Assembly: GCF_020708045.1 (NCBI RefSeq)
Contig: NZ_JAJFES010000004.1
Coordinates: 248,001 to 312,000, forward strand
DNA: 64,000 nucleotides
Source of the DNA: Massilia sp. IC2-278
Lineage (GTDB): Bacteria > Pseudomonadota > Gammaproteobacteria > Burkholderiales > Burkholderiaceae_D
Direction of reading: 5' to 3'
The translations under genes were made by a program, and so were the position numbers. The stretch's first letter is position 1. Each line of letters starts with the position of its first letter. A model generated the notes under the pieces. The model was not told the DNA's origin and made no database searches. It was given only the letters and a program-made list of their open reading frames with translations. Shown piece after piece: positions 1 to 7,782 of this stretch.

Positions 1-660
1 ATAAGACTGAACAACGTACTCGTAATCTAGCGCGTAATTTACACCTGCCTCTTGGCCCCACTCTTCTGCTGACTTAGTTCTGGTCACATCTAACCCTTTC
101 TTAAGAAGGGCAACGCAACCGTCCCATCGCGAGATCCGAAGATTTCCGGCGTATTCTTCCACTTGAGAACGAATTTCAAGTGGCAAAGTATCAATTAACG
201 CTTCGCATGACTCAATTGGCGTACAAACATTGACCCTAACGCCACGACTATCCGCGACGCTACGCATAAATGAAGGATCGCGTAGTGCTGCCAACATTTG
301 ACGAGATGCGCTAGCGGTAGGATTACTTAAACCACGTTCGTATTTTGAAAAAGCCGTTGGGCCTCCTCCAAATATTTTATTTGCATCAACCTGAGTTATT
401 TTATATTTCTCCCTCAACTCAAGAATCTGCTCAGGAGAAATATAATCTTCCAGTTTTGCCTGAAAATCTTTTACACGTCGATTATTTTCTTTTAGCTGAC
501 TCGGCAAAAACATTGACACTCCGCATGCGGAACACAACGTTTGCGAAAGATTAGGAACCTCTTTCAATTTTCTTCCATGGTTAAAGAAAAAGGAATGATC
601 GTGCTTTTCAGTTAAAGCACTAGCTCCACAGACTGGACAAATGTTAGATTGGGCGTTCAT
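1..660 (-). CDS. mqsA: MqsA-family antitoxin (3' end beyond the window)
   Basis: Antitoxin that would neutralise the MqsR-type RNase encoded just upstream and repress the operon. The frame is open from an ATG at 660 to the window edge, so 220 residues are seen and the C-terminus is missing. Residues 8-11 (CPVC) and 43-46 (CSAC) form the N-terminal zinc finger that in MqsA contacts the toxin. Residues about 75-130 form the XRE-type helix-turn-helix, with the MqsA hallmark IFGGGPTAFSKYERG closely matching the E. coli IFGGG..AFSRYEKG. E. coli MqsA ends after this domain (131 residues). Here at least 90 further residues follow, with no function I recognise. It starts 7 bp after the mqsR stop, the toxin-first order typical of mqsRA. 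Base composition is lower in GC than the neighbouring core genes. Confidence 0.85.
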   Translation of the reverse strand, partial: MNAQSNICPVCGASALTEKHDHSFFFNHGRKLKEVPNLSQTLCSACGVSMFLPSQLKENNRRVKDFQAKLEDYISPEQILELREKYKITQVDANKIFGGGPTAFSKYERGLSNPTASASRQMLAALRDPSFMRSVADSRGVRVNVCTPIESCEALIDTLPLEIRSQVEEYAGNLRISRWDGCVALLKKGLDVTRTKSAEEWGQEAGVNYALDYEYVVQSY

Positions 661-667
661 GATATTC

Positions 668-1141
668 CTAGTAAGCAGGATGCAATCGGCAAATTACAGC
701 TTTGCTGCCATTGGGAAAAAATCCGAACTTAACATATAACTTAATTCCCTGCTGAGGGTCACTCGATCTCTTTTTGCGTGAACGGCTGAAACGAATAACG
801 TAGGAATCACAGTCTAAATAAGTATTAACGTTGAGCGCACACCACTGAGCATTCTCATGATCATTCTCGGTGAGTGACATAATTACAGCCTCGAACTCTT
901 CGTCGCTCCATGCTGGGGCTGGTAGAGGATTGCGGCCTCGGCCTCGTTTTGCTTCATCCGTATCATCGTTAAGCACGACAAAACCATGCTTTTTTATCAT
1001 CTCGCGAACCTTAGCGAGATCATAAATTGGATCATCGCTAATGATTCGATTTGCGTCAGTGACAGGATCGGGACGTTCAGCTCGCGGCCACTGATAGCGA
1101 GGCGCAGGCGGCGGAGCAATTTTTGCGGTAGTCAACAGCAT
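668..1141 (-). CDS. mqsR: MqsR-family toxin (mRNA interferase)
   Basis: Likely ribosome-independent endoribonuclease; E. coli MqsR cleaves mRNA at GCU. The 157-residue protein aligns over its last ~115 residues with the 98-residue E. coli MqsR: a YDLAKVREMIKKHG segment, WSDEEFEAVIMSLTENDH matching the DF..I..LSESDF helix, and a C-terminal GIKLYVKFGF strand matching GQVYLKI. It carries about 40 extra N-terminal residues rich in proline and arginine, plus an insertion of basic residues (RSRKKRSSDPQQ) before the last strands. The start is the first ATG after a good promoter; the ribosome binding site (GAGATG) is weak. Its stop lies 7 bp before the mqsA start. Assignment rests on pattern similarity and on the mqsA neighbour. 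Confidence 0.75.
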   Translation of the reverse strand: MLLTTAKIAPPPAPRYQWPRAERPDPVTDANRIISDDPIYDLAKVREMIKKHGFVVLNDDTDEAKRGRGRNPLPAPAWSDEEFEAVIMSLTENDHENAQWCALNVNTYLDCDSYVIRFSRSRKKRSSDPQQGIKLYVKFGFFPNGSKAVICRLHPAY

Positions 1142-1156
1142 GTGTCATCTCGCGTA

Positions 1157-1185
1157 TTATTAACCACTAAGGTTAGTTCAAGCAA
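1157..1185 (-). promoter_or_regulatory. mqsRA promoter
   Basis: On the minus strand TTGCTT (1185-1180) and TAATAA (1162-1157) are separated by exactly 17 bp, a sigma70-type promoter. Transcription would begin near 1150, leaving a leader of only about 10 nt before the mqsR ATG at 1141. The MqsA operator lies within the spacer. Confidence 0.65.
1161..1175. promoter_or_regulatory. MqsA operator palindrome
   Basis: The sequence TAACC-ACTAA-GGTTA is an inverted repeat with the same half-sites and 5-bp spacing as the E. coli mqsRA operator (AACC-N5-GGTT). It sits between the -35 and -10 boxes of the toxin-antitoxin promoter, where antitoxin binding would exclude RNA polymerase. This gives autoregulation by the downstream MqsA. 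Confidence 0.75.
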
Positions 1186-1251
1186 GCGGATTCGCTGTGT
1201 CGAGACAGTCATCTGTTGCAGAATGTCATGACATGCGCACAATAGAAGCTT

Positions 1252-1274
1252 TCGAGGTGCTGAAAGCACCTCGA
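1252..1274. repeat. Perfect 10-bp inverted repeat (hairpin)
   Basis: TCGAGGTGCT and AGCACCTCGA flank a GAA loop. It lies between the mqsR promoter and the 3' end of nrdB. There is no T-run on either side, so it is at best a weak terminator of nrdB transcription. Apart from this hairpin and the mqsRA control region, nothing was recognised in 1142-1373. Confidence 0.5.
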
Positions 1275-1373
1275 TTAGCCAAGGAATGATGTGCCATTGC
1301 GTGAATGGCAGACTAGACATTGAGTGCGGTTAAATTTTACCAGTCTAAGGCTTGGAAGTGCGCTAAGGTAATT

Positions 1374-2483
1374 TTAGTCCCAGTTCAGCGCGCCGCCAGT
1401 CTGGTACTCGGTCACGCGCGTTTCGAAGAAGTTACGCTCTTTCTTCAGGTCGATCATTTCGCTCATCCACGGGAACGGATTCTCTTCGTTCGGGAACAGC
1501 GCATCGAGGCCGATCTGCACGGCGCGGCGGTTCGCGATGAAGCGCAGGTAACCCTTGAACATCGGTGCGTTCAGGCCCAGCACGCCGCGCGGCATGGTGT
1601 CTTCGGCGTAGCGGTATTCGAGTTCGACAGCCTGCAGGAACAGGGCTTTCAGCTCGTCGCGGAAGGCCGGGGTCCACAGCTGCGGGTTTTCCATCTTGAT
1701 CGTGTTGATCAGGTCGATGCCGAAGTTCACGTGCATCGATTCGTCGCGCAGGATGTACTGGTACTGCTCGGCGGCGCCGGTCATCTTGTTCTGGCGGCCC
1801 AGCGCCAGGATCTGGGTGAAGCCGACGTAGAAGAACAGGCCTTCCATCAGGCAGGCGAAGACGATGATCGACTTCAGCAGCTGCTGGTCGGCTTCCAGGG
1901 TGCCGGTCTTGAATTCCGGGTCGGTCAGCACGTTGATGAACGGGATCAGGAACTGGTCCTTGTCGTGGATCGACGCGATCTCGTTATACGCGTTGAAGAT
2001 CTCCTGCTCGTCCAGGCCGAGCGACTCGACGATGTACTGGTAGGCGTGGGTGTGGATCGCCTCTTCGAACGCCTGGCGCAGCAGGTACTGGCGGCATTCC
2101 GGCGCCGTGATGTGGCGGTAGGTGCCCAGCACGATGTTGTTCGCGGCCAGCGAGTCGGCGGTGGTGAAGAAGCCCAGGTTGCGCTTGACCAGGCGGCGCT
2201 CGTCTTCGGACAGGCCGTTCGGGTTCTTCCACAGCTCGATGTCGCGCTGCATGTTCACTTCCTGCGGCATCCAGTGGTTCGCGCAGCCGGCCAGGTACTT
2301 GTCCCATGCCCACTTGTACTTGAACGGCACCAGCTGGTTGACGTCGGTCTGGCCGTTGATGATGCGCTTGTCGTCGGCGTTCACGCGCTTGGCGACTTCG
2401 GCGGCAGGTGCGCCTTCGGTATTACCGGCGAGCGGTGCGCGCGAAGCTGGCGCGCTGGTTGGTTCATCGTCCCATGACAGCAT
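1374..2483 (-). CDS. nrdB: Ribonucleoside-diphosphate reductase class Ia, beta subunit
   Basis: Small (R2) subunit that houses the diiron centre and tyrosyl radical used by NrdA to make deoxyribonucleotides. The 369-residue protein has all expected ligands: Asp110, Glu141 and His144 (EEAIHTHAY), Glu214 and Glu248/His251 (RDESMH). Tyr148 sits at the radical position, so this is not a class Ic enzyme, in which that residue is Phe. The C-terminus (NWD) is the usual tail that docks on NrdA. It follows nrdA after 94 bp, so both are probably co-transcribed. The ATG at 2483 is preceded by AAAGGA about 9 nt upstream. Confidence 0.97.
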   Translation of the reverse strand: MLSWDDEPTSAPASRAPLAGNTEGAPAAEVAKRVNADDKRIINGQTDVNQLVPFKYKWAWDKYLAGCANHWMPQEVNMQRDIELWKNPNGLSEDERRLVKRNLGFFTTADSLAANNIVLGTYRHITAPECRQYLLRQAFEEAIHTHAYQYIVESLGLDEQEIFNAYNEIASIHDKDQFLIPFINVLTDPEFKTGTLEADQQLLKSIIVFACLMEGLFFYVGFTQILALGRQNKMTGAAEQYQYILRDESMHVNFGIDLINTIKMENPQLWTPAFRDELKALFLQAVELEYRYAEDTMPRGVLGLNAPMFKGYLRFIANRRAVQIGLDALFPNEENPFPWMSEMIDLKKERNFFETRVTEYQTGGALNWD

Positions 2484-2577
2484 GATTTGTTTCCTTTGAA
2501 TTCTTGACGTGGCAGCGCCCGGCGCGTAGCCGGGCGTGCACTTACTGATTGATTACTGATTAACGCTTATTGACCAC

Positions 2578-5496
2578 TTACTGGCAGGCTTCGCATTCGT
2601 CGAAGCCGGCGTCGCCCGGACGCAGGTAGCAAGCCGCGCCGTCGACGATTTCAGGGGCTGCCGCTGCTGGGGCAGCAGCAGGTGCCGCCGCTGGCGCAGC
2701 GTGACCGCTCAAGCCGCCCGACACAGGCACCGCGTTCAGCGCGCCGGTACGGGTGGTCGACTTCTCCATGTGCGTCGCCGCGATGGTGCGCAGGTAGTAG
2801 GTGGTCTTCAGGCCGCGCAGCCATGCCAGCTTATAGGTCTCGTCCAGTTTCTTGCCCGATGCGCCGGCCATGTAGATGTTCAGCGACTGGGCCTGGTCGA
2901 TCCACTTCTGGCGGCGCGATGCCTGCTCGACCAGCCACTTCGGCTCGACTTCGAAGGCGGTGGCGTAGATGTCGCGCAGGTCTTGCGGCACGCGGTCGAT
3001 CTTGGAGAGCGAACCGTCGAAGTACTTCAGGTCGGCAATCATGACTTCGTCCCACAGGTCGCGTGCCTTCAGGTCGCGCACCAGGTACGAGTTGATCTCG
3101 GTGAACTCGCCCGACAGGTTCGACTTCACGTACAGGTTCTGGAAGGTCGGCTCGATGCAGGCCGACACGCCGATGATGTTCGAAATGGTCGCGGTCGGAG
3201 CGATCGCCACGCAGTTCGAGTTACGCATGCCGAACTCCTTGATGCGGTTACGCACCACGGTCCAGTCCATCGATTCGCTGGTGTCCTGCTCCAGGTAGCC
3301 GCCGCGTTCTTCGGCCAGCAGCTTGATCGAGTCCTGCGGCAGGATGCCGCGGTCCCACAGCGAACCGGCGTAGGTGTCGTAGCGGCCGCGCTCTTCGGCC
3401 AGCTCGGTCGAGGCCAGGTAGGCGTAGTAGCAGACGGCTTCCATCGACTTGTCGGCGAATTCAACGGCCTTGTCCGAGGCGAACGGCACGCGCATCATGT
3501 GCAGGCAGTCCTGGTGACCCATGATGCCCATGCCGACCGGGCGGTGGCGCAGGTTCGAGTTGCGCGCCTTTCCCACGGCGTAGTAGTTGATGTCGATGAC
3601 GTTGTCCAGCATGCGCATCGCGGTGCGGATGGTCTTTTGCAGCTTGACGTGGTCGAGGCCATCGCCCTTCATGTGCTGCGGCAGGTTCACCGAGCCCAGG
3701 TTGCAGACGGCGATTTCGTCGGCGCTGGTGTTCAGGGTGATCTCGGTGCACAGGTTCGACGAGTGCACGACGCCGATGTGCTGCTGCGGCGAACGGATGT
3801 TGCATGGGTCCTTGAAGGTGATCCATGGGTGGCCGGTTTCGAACAGCATCGACAGCATCTTGCGCCACAGGTCGAGGGCAGCGACTTTCTTGTACACGGT
3901 CATTTCGCCGCGTGCCGCCTTGGCTTCGTAGGCGGTGTACGCGTCTTCGAAGGCCTTGCCGACCAGATCGTGCAGGTCAGGGGTTTCGCTTGGCGAGAAC
4001 AGGCTCCAGTCGCCCTTTTCCATCACGCGCTTCATGAACAGGTCGGGAATCCAGTTCGCGGTGTTCATGTCGTGGGTACGGCGGCGGTCGTCGCCGGTGT
4101 TCTTGCGCAGGTCGAGGAATTCCTCGATGTCCATGTGCCAGGTTTCCAGGTAGGCGCAGACCGCGCCCTTGCGCTTGCCGCCCTGGTTGACCGCGACGGC
4201 GGTGTCGTTCACCACTTTCAGGAACGGGACCACGCCTTGCGACTTGCCGTTGGTGCCCTTGATGCGCGAACCGAGCGCACGCACCGGGGTCCAGTCGTTG
4301 CCCAGGCCGCCGGCGAACTTCGACAGCAGAGCGTTTTCCTTAATCGCGTCGTAGATGCCTTCCAGGTCGTCGCCGACGGTGGTCAGGTAGCACGACGACA
4401 GCTGCGAGCGGCGGGTGCCCGAGTTGAACAGGGTCGGGGTCGAGCTCATGAAGTCGAAGGACGACAACAGGTTGTAGAACTCGATGGCGCGCTCTTCGCG
4501 TTCGCTTTCGCGCAGGGCCAGGCCCATGGCGACGCGCATGTAGAAGGCCTGCGGCATCTCGATGCGGGTTTCGCGCACGTGCAGGAAGTAGCGGTCGTAC
4601 AGGGTCTGCAGGCCGATGTAGCCGAATTGCAGGTCGCGGTCGGCGACGATGGCTTTCGCCAGACGCTCAAGGTCGTAGGTGCCGAGCTGTTCATCCAGCA
4701 GTTCGTTCTGGATGCCCTTGGCGATGTACTGCGGGAAGTAGGTGATGTATTCGGCGGCAGCCTTGGCTTGCGCGACTTCCTTGCCGAAGACTTCCTTGCG
4801 GATCGTGTGCAGCAGGATGCGGGCGGTGACCTGGCTGTAGGCCGGATCGGTTTCCATCAGGGCGCGGGCGGCCAGGATAGCGGACTTGTGCAGTTCCTCG
4901 ACCGGCACGCCGTCGTACAGGTTGCGCAGGGTCTCGGCGACGATGGCGTCGGCGTCGACGTGTTTTTCCAGGCCGGCGCAGGCGGCGTTCACCAGCGCGT
5001 GGACGTCGTTGACGTCGAGCGGACGGCGCTCGCCGCCGTCGACCACGTGGATCTGCGGCGCCTGGATGGCGGTGCCGCCGGCGGCTTCCTTGGCGGCGCG
5101 GCGCTCTTCCATCTGCTTGGCGCGGTACAGCACGTAGGCGCGCGCCACGTCATGCTCGCCCGAGCGCATCAGCGACAGCTCGACCTGGTCCTGCACGTCT
5201 TCGATGTGGAAGGTGCCGCCGTTCGGCTGGCGGCGCACCAGGGCCGCGACCACGTTGTTGGTCAGCTCTTCCACCAGGTCGCGGATGCGGGCCGAGGCGG
5301 CGCCCTGGCCACCGGCGACCGCCAGGAAGGCCTTGGTCATGGCGACCGAGATCTTGTTCGGCTCGAAAGGCACGACGGCACCGTTGCGGCGGATGATGCG
5401 GTAGTCGCCGTGGGCCGCGATGTCGGTTGCCTTGGCGCCGGTTGCCGCTCCTGGAGCCGCTTGCGGTTTGATTGAGATGTCTTGAGAAGTTTGCAT
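2578..5496 (-). CDS. nrdA: Ribonucleoside-diphosphate reductase class Ia, alpha subunit
   Basis: Large catalytic subunit that reduces ribonucleoside diphosphates. I place the start at the ATG at 5496 because TGGAGG lies 6 nt upstream; an upstream in-frame start at 5565 has no such signal. The resulting 972 residues begin with an ATP-cone (roughly 30-125) followed by a second ATP-cone-like segment (roughly 145-235), as in the Pseudomonas type. The catalytic core has the active-site cysteines in SSCYLTT, NLCTEI and AVCNLGS, the PTATISN loop, and the C-terminal CEAC redox pair. The last ~60 residues before the CEAC tail contain an Ala/Pro-rich linker. It precedes nrdB and is controlled by a promoter with NrdR boxes about 280 bp upstream. 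Confidence 0.97.
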   Translation of the reverse strand: MQTSQDISIKPQAAPGAATGAKATDIAAHGDYRIIRRNGAVVPFEPNKISVAMTKAFLAVAGGQGAASARIRDLVEELTNNVVAALVRRQPNGGTFHIEDVQDQVELSLMRSGEHDVARAYVLYRAKQMEERRAAKEAAGGTAIQAPQIHVVDGGERRPLDVNDVHALVNAACAGLEKHVDADAIVAETLRNLYDGVPVEELHKSAILAARALMETDPAYSQVTARILLHTIRKEVFGKEVAQAKAAAEYITYFPQYIAKGIQNELLDEQLGTYDLERLAKAIVADRDLQFGYIGLQTLYDRYFLHVRETRIEMPQAFYMRVAMGLALRESEREERAIEFYNLLSSFDFMSSTPTLFNSGTRRSQLSSCYLTTVGDDLEGIYDAIKENALLSKFAGGLGNDWTPVRALGSRIKGTNGKSQGVVPFLKVVNDTAVAVNQGGKRKGAVCAYLETWHMDIEEFLDLRKNTGDDRRRTHDMNTANWIPDLFMKRVMEKGDWSLFSPSETPDLHDLVGKAFEDAYTAYEAKAARGEMTVYKKVAALDLWRKMLSMLFETGHPWITFKDPCNIRSPQQHIGVVHSSNLCTEITLNTSADEIAVCNLGSVNLPQHMKGDGLDHVKLQKTIRTAMRMLDNVIDINYYAVGKARNSNLRHRPVGMGIMGHQDCLHMMRVPFASDKAVEFADKSMEAVCYYAYLASTELAEERGRYDTYAGSLWDRGILPQDSIKLLAEERGGYLEQDTSESMDWTVVRNRIKEFGMRNSNCVAIAPTATISNIIGVSACIEPTFQNLYVKSNLSGEFTEINSYLVRDLKARDLWDEVMIADLKYFDGSLSKIDRVPQDLRDIYATAFEVEPKWLVEQASRRQKWIDQAQSLNIYMAGASGKKLDETYKLAWLRGLKTTYYLRTIAATHMEKSTTRTGALNAVPVSGGLSGHAAPAAAPAAAPAAAAPEIVDGAACYLRPGDAGFDECEACQ

Positions 5497-5600
5497 TGAG
5501 CCTCCAGGATGGGCAGTCGGGCTGCCGCCGGTTGTTCCGTGCCGAATGCCCGCGCGTGCGGGCAATCGACGTATATTAAAAAGCGAAAAAGGGTTCCCTA

Positions 5601-5623
5601 CCGGCTGGGCAACGCCGAGCCGG
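5601..5623 (-). promoter_or_regulatory. Hairpin in the nrdA leader
   Basis: CCGGCT...AGCCGG form a stem in the long nrdA leader. Read on the minus strand it is followed by a smaller GGG..CCC stem and then by two T-runs (CTTTTTCGCTTTTT, about 5583-5596). This could pause or attenuate transcription. No upstream peptide or ligand-binding fold was recognised, so the role is speculative. Confidence 0.3.
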
Positions 5624-5774
5624 GCAGTATTATTGCCTACAGTTATTTATTGCGTGTGAAGCCAGTAAAAAACAGGTGCAAGACGAAATGCGCTACTGCC
5701 GGGTTGTATTGCAGTCAAGTGCTCCGTTCGTGGCTGCCTGGTCAGGCTACCCGGTGCTACTCTTGACCTCGCTA

Positions 5775-5790
5775 CCACTATATCTAGTGT
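5775..5790. promoter_or_regulatory. NrdR box 1
   Basis: CCACTATATCTAGTGT matches the NrdR consensus ACACTATATATAGTGT at 14 of 16 positions. NrdR is the ATP/dATP-sensing repressor of ribonucleotide reductase genes. It lies 280 bp upstream of nrdA, just downstream of the proposed -10 box. Confidence 0.8.
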
Positions 5791-5804
5791 TGCGTATTGA
5801 GATG

Positions 5805-5820
5805 GGACTAATTGTAGTAC
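5805..5820. promoter_or_regulatory. NrdR box 2 (degenerate)
   Basis: GGACTAATTGTAGTAC keeps the ACTA...TAGT core but matches the consensus at only 9 of 16 positions. Its centre is 30 bp (about three helical turns) from box 1, the spacing expected for paired NrdR sites. It overlaps the proposed nrdA -10 box. Confidence 0.55.
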
Positions 5821-5840
5821 CTGCTCGCGCGGCCGTGCAA
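5811..5840 (-). promoter_or_regulatory. Proposed nrdA promoter
   Basis: On the minus strand TTGCAC (5840-5835) and TACAAT (5816-5811) are 18 bp apart. The -10 overlaps NrdR box 2 and box 1 lies just downstream, so NrdR binding would block initiation. This implies a leader of about 300 nt, which accounts for much of the gap 5497-6121. Confidence 0.45.
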
Positions 5841-5982
5841 GTGAATAAATTCTCAATTTCGCGCGTTTTTTGGGTGCGCGCCTCTTGACAATCGGGTCTA
5901 AGCCGACTGATGGGTCGTTTCGGGTTAGTGAGCACTAACACTCTGCCTAAAGCTTGTACAGCTGCAATAATCATTGCTCAAC

Positions 5983-6003
5983 AACGGTGCACAGCGCACC
6001 GTT
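5983..6003 (-). terminator. Hairpin downstream of the pilSR operon
   Basis: AACGGTGC and GCACCGTT form an 8-bp stem with a 5-nt loop, about 120 bp after the stop of the last gene in the pilR operon. On the minus strand it is followed by GTTGTTG, a poor T-tract. It is a plausible but weak terminator. A second dyad, GTTAGTG-AG-CACTAAC, lies at 5924-5939. Confidence 0.4.
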
Positions 6004-6121
6004 TTGCACTGGCGAAAAGACAACACTATTTGATAACGGCAGATAGGTAGATGGACGGCGAGCCGTCCACCCTGCCGGTATGCATGCGCCGGAGGGTGAA
6101 GCGCCTTCCCGCCGCTTGCGA

Positions 6122-6286
6122 CTACACCGGCGTTCCTGGCGTGTACGGCTGGATGCACTCGCCCAGTCCGTTATCCCAGCGCCCGCCTGCATCCAGGCAG
6201 CTGTCCACCTTGGCCTCGTGCCGCATCCACATCAGCGCGGCGATCAGGGCAATCGCCAGGGCGACGTAACGCAAGAGCTTGGGCAT
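6122..6286 (-). CDS. Small single-pass membrane protein (54 aa)
   Basis: Uncharacterised. The ATG at 6286 comes one nucleotide after the pilR stop, and CGGAG inside the end of pilR lies about 8 nt upstream, so it is translated as the last gene of the operon. The protein starts with a basic segment (MPKLLRY), then one hydrophobic helix (residues about 8-22), then a short outside domain with two conserved-looking cysteines in VDSCLDAGGRWDNGLGECIQ. Small proteins with a CLDxGGRW...C ending are familiar to me as hypothetical proteins in Proteobacteria, but I know no function. The two cysteines could form a periplasmic disulfide. Confidence 0.7.
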   Translation of the reverse strand: MPKLLRYVALAIALIAALMWMRHEAKVDSCLDAGGRWDNGLGECIQPYTPGTPV

Positions 6287-6287
6287 G

Positions 6288-7772
6288 TCAGTTCTCCGGT
6301 GCCTGGATATCGAGCTTCTGCATCTGGTAGCGCAGCTGGCGTACGCTGATGCCGAGCAGGCTGGCGGTCCTGGTGCGGTTGAATTGGGTTTGCTGGAGCG
6401 CGCGCTGGATGATATCGCGTTCCACCCCCTCCAGGTAGGCCGGCAGGTTGCTCGGCAAGCTGTCTGGACCAAGCGCTACTGGCGCACCCGCTTCAGGCAG
6501 CGGCGCCGCGGCCGGCACGGGCGGCGCCTCGTGCGTCACGGGCAGCGCCGGCGCCGGGACGGCAGACGGCGTGACGGACGCCGGCGCCTGGACTTCCTGC
6601 ACGCGCGCGCCTTCGCTCGGCCGCGCCGCCTTCAGCGACAGGTCCTCGACCTGGATCACGCCGTCGTCCGCAAAGGCCAGCGCCCGCTCCAGCACATTCT
6701 CGAGTTCGCGCACGTTGCCGGGGAAGGAGTAGGCGCGCAAGGCGTCGAGCACGCCCGGCCCCAGCGCGGCGCCGCCCGGCCCGGCCAGGCGCGCCAGGAT
6801 CGCGTTCGTCAGCACCGGCAGGTCGTCGAGCCGCTCGCGCAGCGCCGGCAGCGACAGCTCGATCACGTTCAGGCGGTAGAACAAATCCTGGCGGAAGCTG
6901 CCGGTCTCGACGCAACGCGCCAGGTCCTTGTGGGTGGCGCTGATGATGCGCACGTCGACCGGCTCCTCAGCGGTGGCGCCGATCTTGCGCACGCGCCGCT
7001 CCTGGATCGCGCGCAGCAATTTGACCTGCATCGCCAGCGGCAAATCGGCCACCTCGTCCAGCATCAGGGTGCCGCCGTTGGCCGCCTGGAAGAAGCCGTC
7101 GCGCTCCTCGCCGGCGCCGGTGAACGCGCCCTTGCGGTAGCCGAAGAACTCGGCTTCCATCAAATTTTCGGGAATCGCGCCGCAGTTCACGGCCACGAAG
7201 GGTTTCGATGCGCGCGAACTCTGGGCGTGGATCTCGCGCGCGGCCAGTTCCTTGCCGGCGCCGGACTCGCCGGTGATCGCGATCGGCGCCATCGAGCGCG
7301 CCAGGCGGCCGATCTGGGCGCGCAGCGCCTGCATCGCCTGCGAACCGCCGATCAGACGCGAGTTGCCACCATTGCCGCCCTCCTCCGCCAGCGCGGCGCC
7401 CGGCGCCTCCGACAGCTTCAGGGCCGAGCGCACCATCACGCGCAGTTCGTCCAGCACGACAGGCTTGGACACGTAGTCGAAGGCGCCGGCCTTCAGCGCC
7501 ACCACCGCGTTCTCGGCGCTGCCGAAGGCGGTGATCACGGCGATCGGCGTCTTCGACGTGCTGGAGACTTCGCGCACCAGTTCCAGCCCCAGCCCGTCGG
7601 GCAGGCGCATGTCGGTCAGCACCAGGTTGTAGGCGTTGTCGTCGACCAGCCTGCGCGCCTCGCGCAAGGTGGCGGCGCAGTCGACATCCAGCCCCATCTT
7701 GAGCAGGGTGATCTCGAGCAGGTCGCGCAGGTCGGCTTCGTCGTCGACCACCAGGATGCGGGGGGAACTCAT
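6288..7772 (-). CDS. pilR: NtrC-family sigma54 response regulator, PilR-like
   Basis: DNA-binding response regulator that would activate sigma54-dependent promoters, classically pilin genes, when phosphorylated by PilS. Domains in order (494 residues): receiver (about 1-115, acidic pocket in VVDDEAD and the TDMRLPDG phospho-acceptor loop), AAA+ sigma54 activator (about 145-370, Walker A GESGAGKE, GAFTGA sigma54-contact motif, LMLDEVADL), an Ala/Pro-rich linker, and a Fis-type helix-turn-helix at the end (TRTASLLGISVRQLRYQ). I use the ATG at 7772, which has AAGGA 7 nt upstream and begins just after the pilS stop; an upstream ATG at 7793 would overlap pilS. The PilR assignment relies on the neighbouring PilS-type kinase. 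Confidence 0.85.
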   Translation of the reverse strand: MSSPRILVVDDEADLRDLLEITLLKMGLDVDCAATLREARRLVDDNAYNLVLTDMRLPDGLGLELVREVSSTSKTPIAVITAFGSAENAVVALKAGAFDYVSKPVVLDELRVMVRSALKLSEAPGAALAEEGGNGGNSRLIGGSQAMQALRAQIGRLARSMAPIAITGESGAGKELAAREIHAQSSRASKPFVAVNCGAIPENLMEAEFFGYRKGAFTGAGEERDGFFQAANGGTLMLDEVADLPLAMQVKLLRAIQERRVRKIGATAEEPVDVRIISATHKDLARCVETGSFRQDLFYRLNVIELSLPALRERLDDLPVLTNAILARLAGPGGAALGPGVLDALRAYSFPGNVRELENVLERALAFADDGVIQVEDLSLKAARPSEGARVQEVQAPASVTPSAVPAPALPVTHEAPPVPAAAPLPEAGAPVALGPDSLPSNLPAYLEGVERDIIQRALQQTQFNRTRTASLLGISVRQLRYQMQKLDIQAPEN

Positions 7773-7782
7773 GGACAAATCC

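Noticed and set aside
345-554. 69-codon plus-strand frame
   Set aside because: It lies opposite the zinc finger and helix-turn-helix part of mqsA, which is clearly the coding strand.
2701-5475. 924-codon open frame on the plus strand opposite nrdA, and similar long frames opposite parE, hscC, argH, pilR and the amidohydrolase
   Set aside because: These are antisense shadows produced by the strong GC bias at third positions. They have Val/His/Arg/Gln-rich, motif-free translations and lie opposite well-recognised enzymes.
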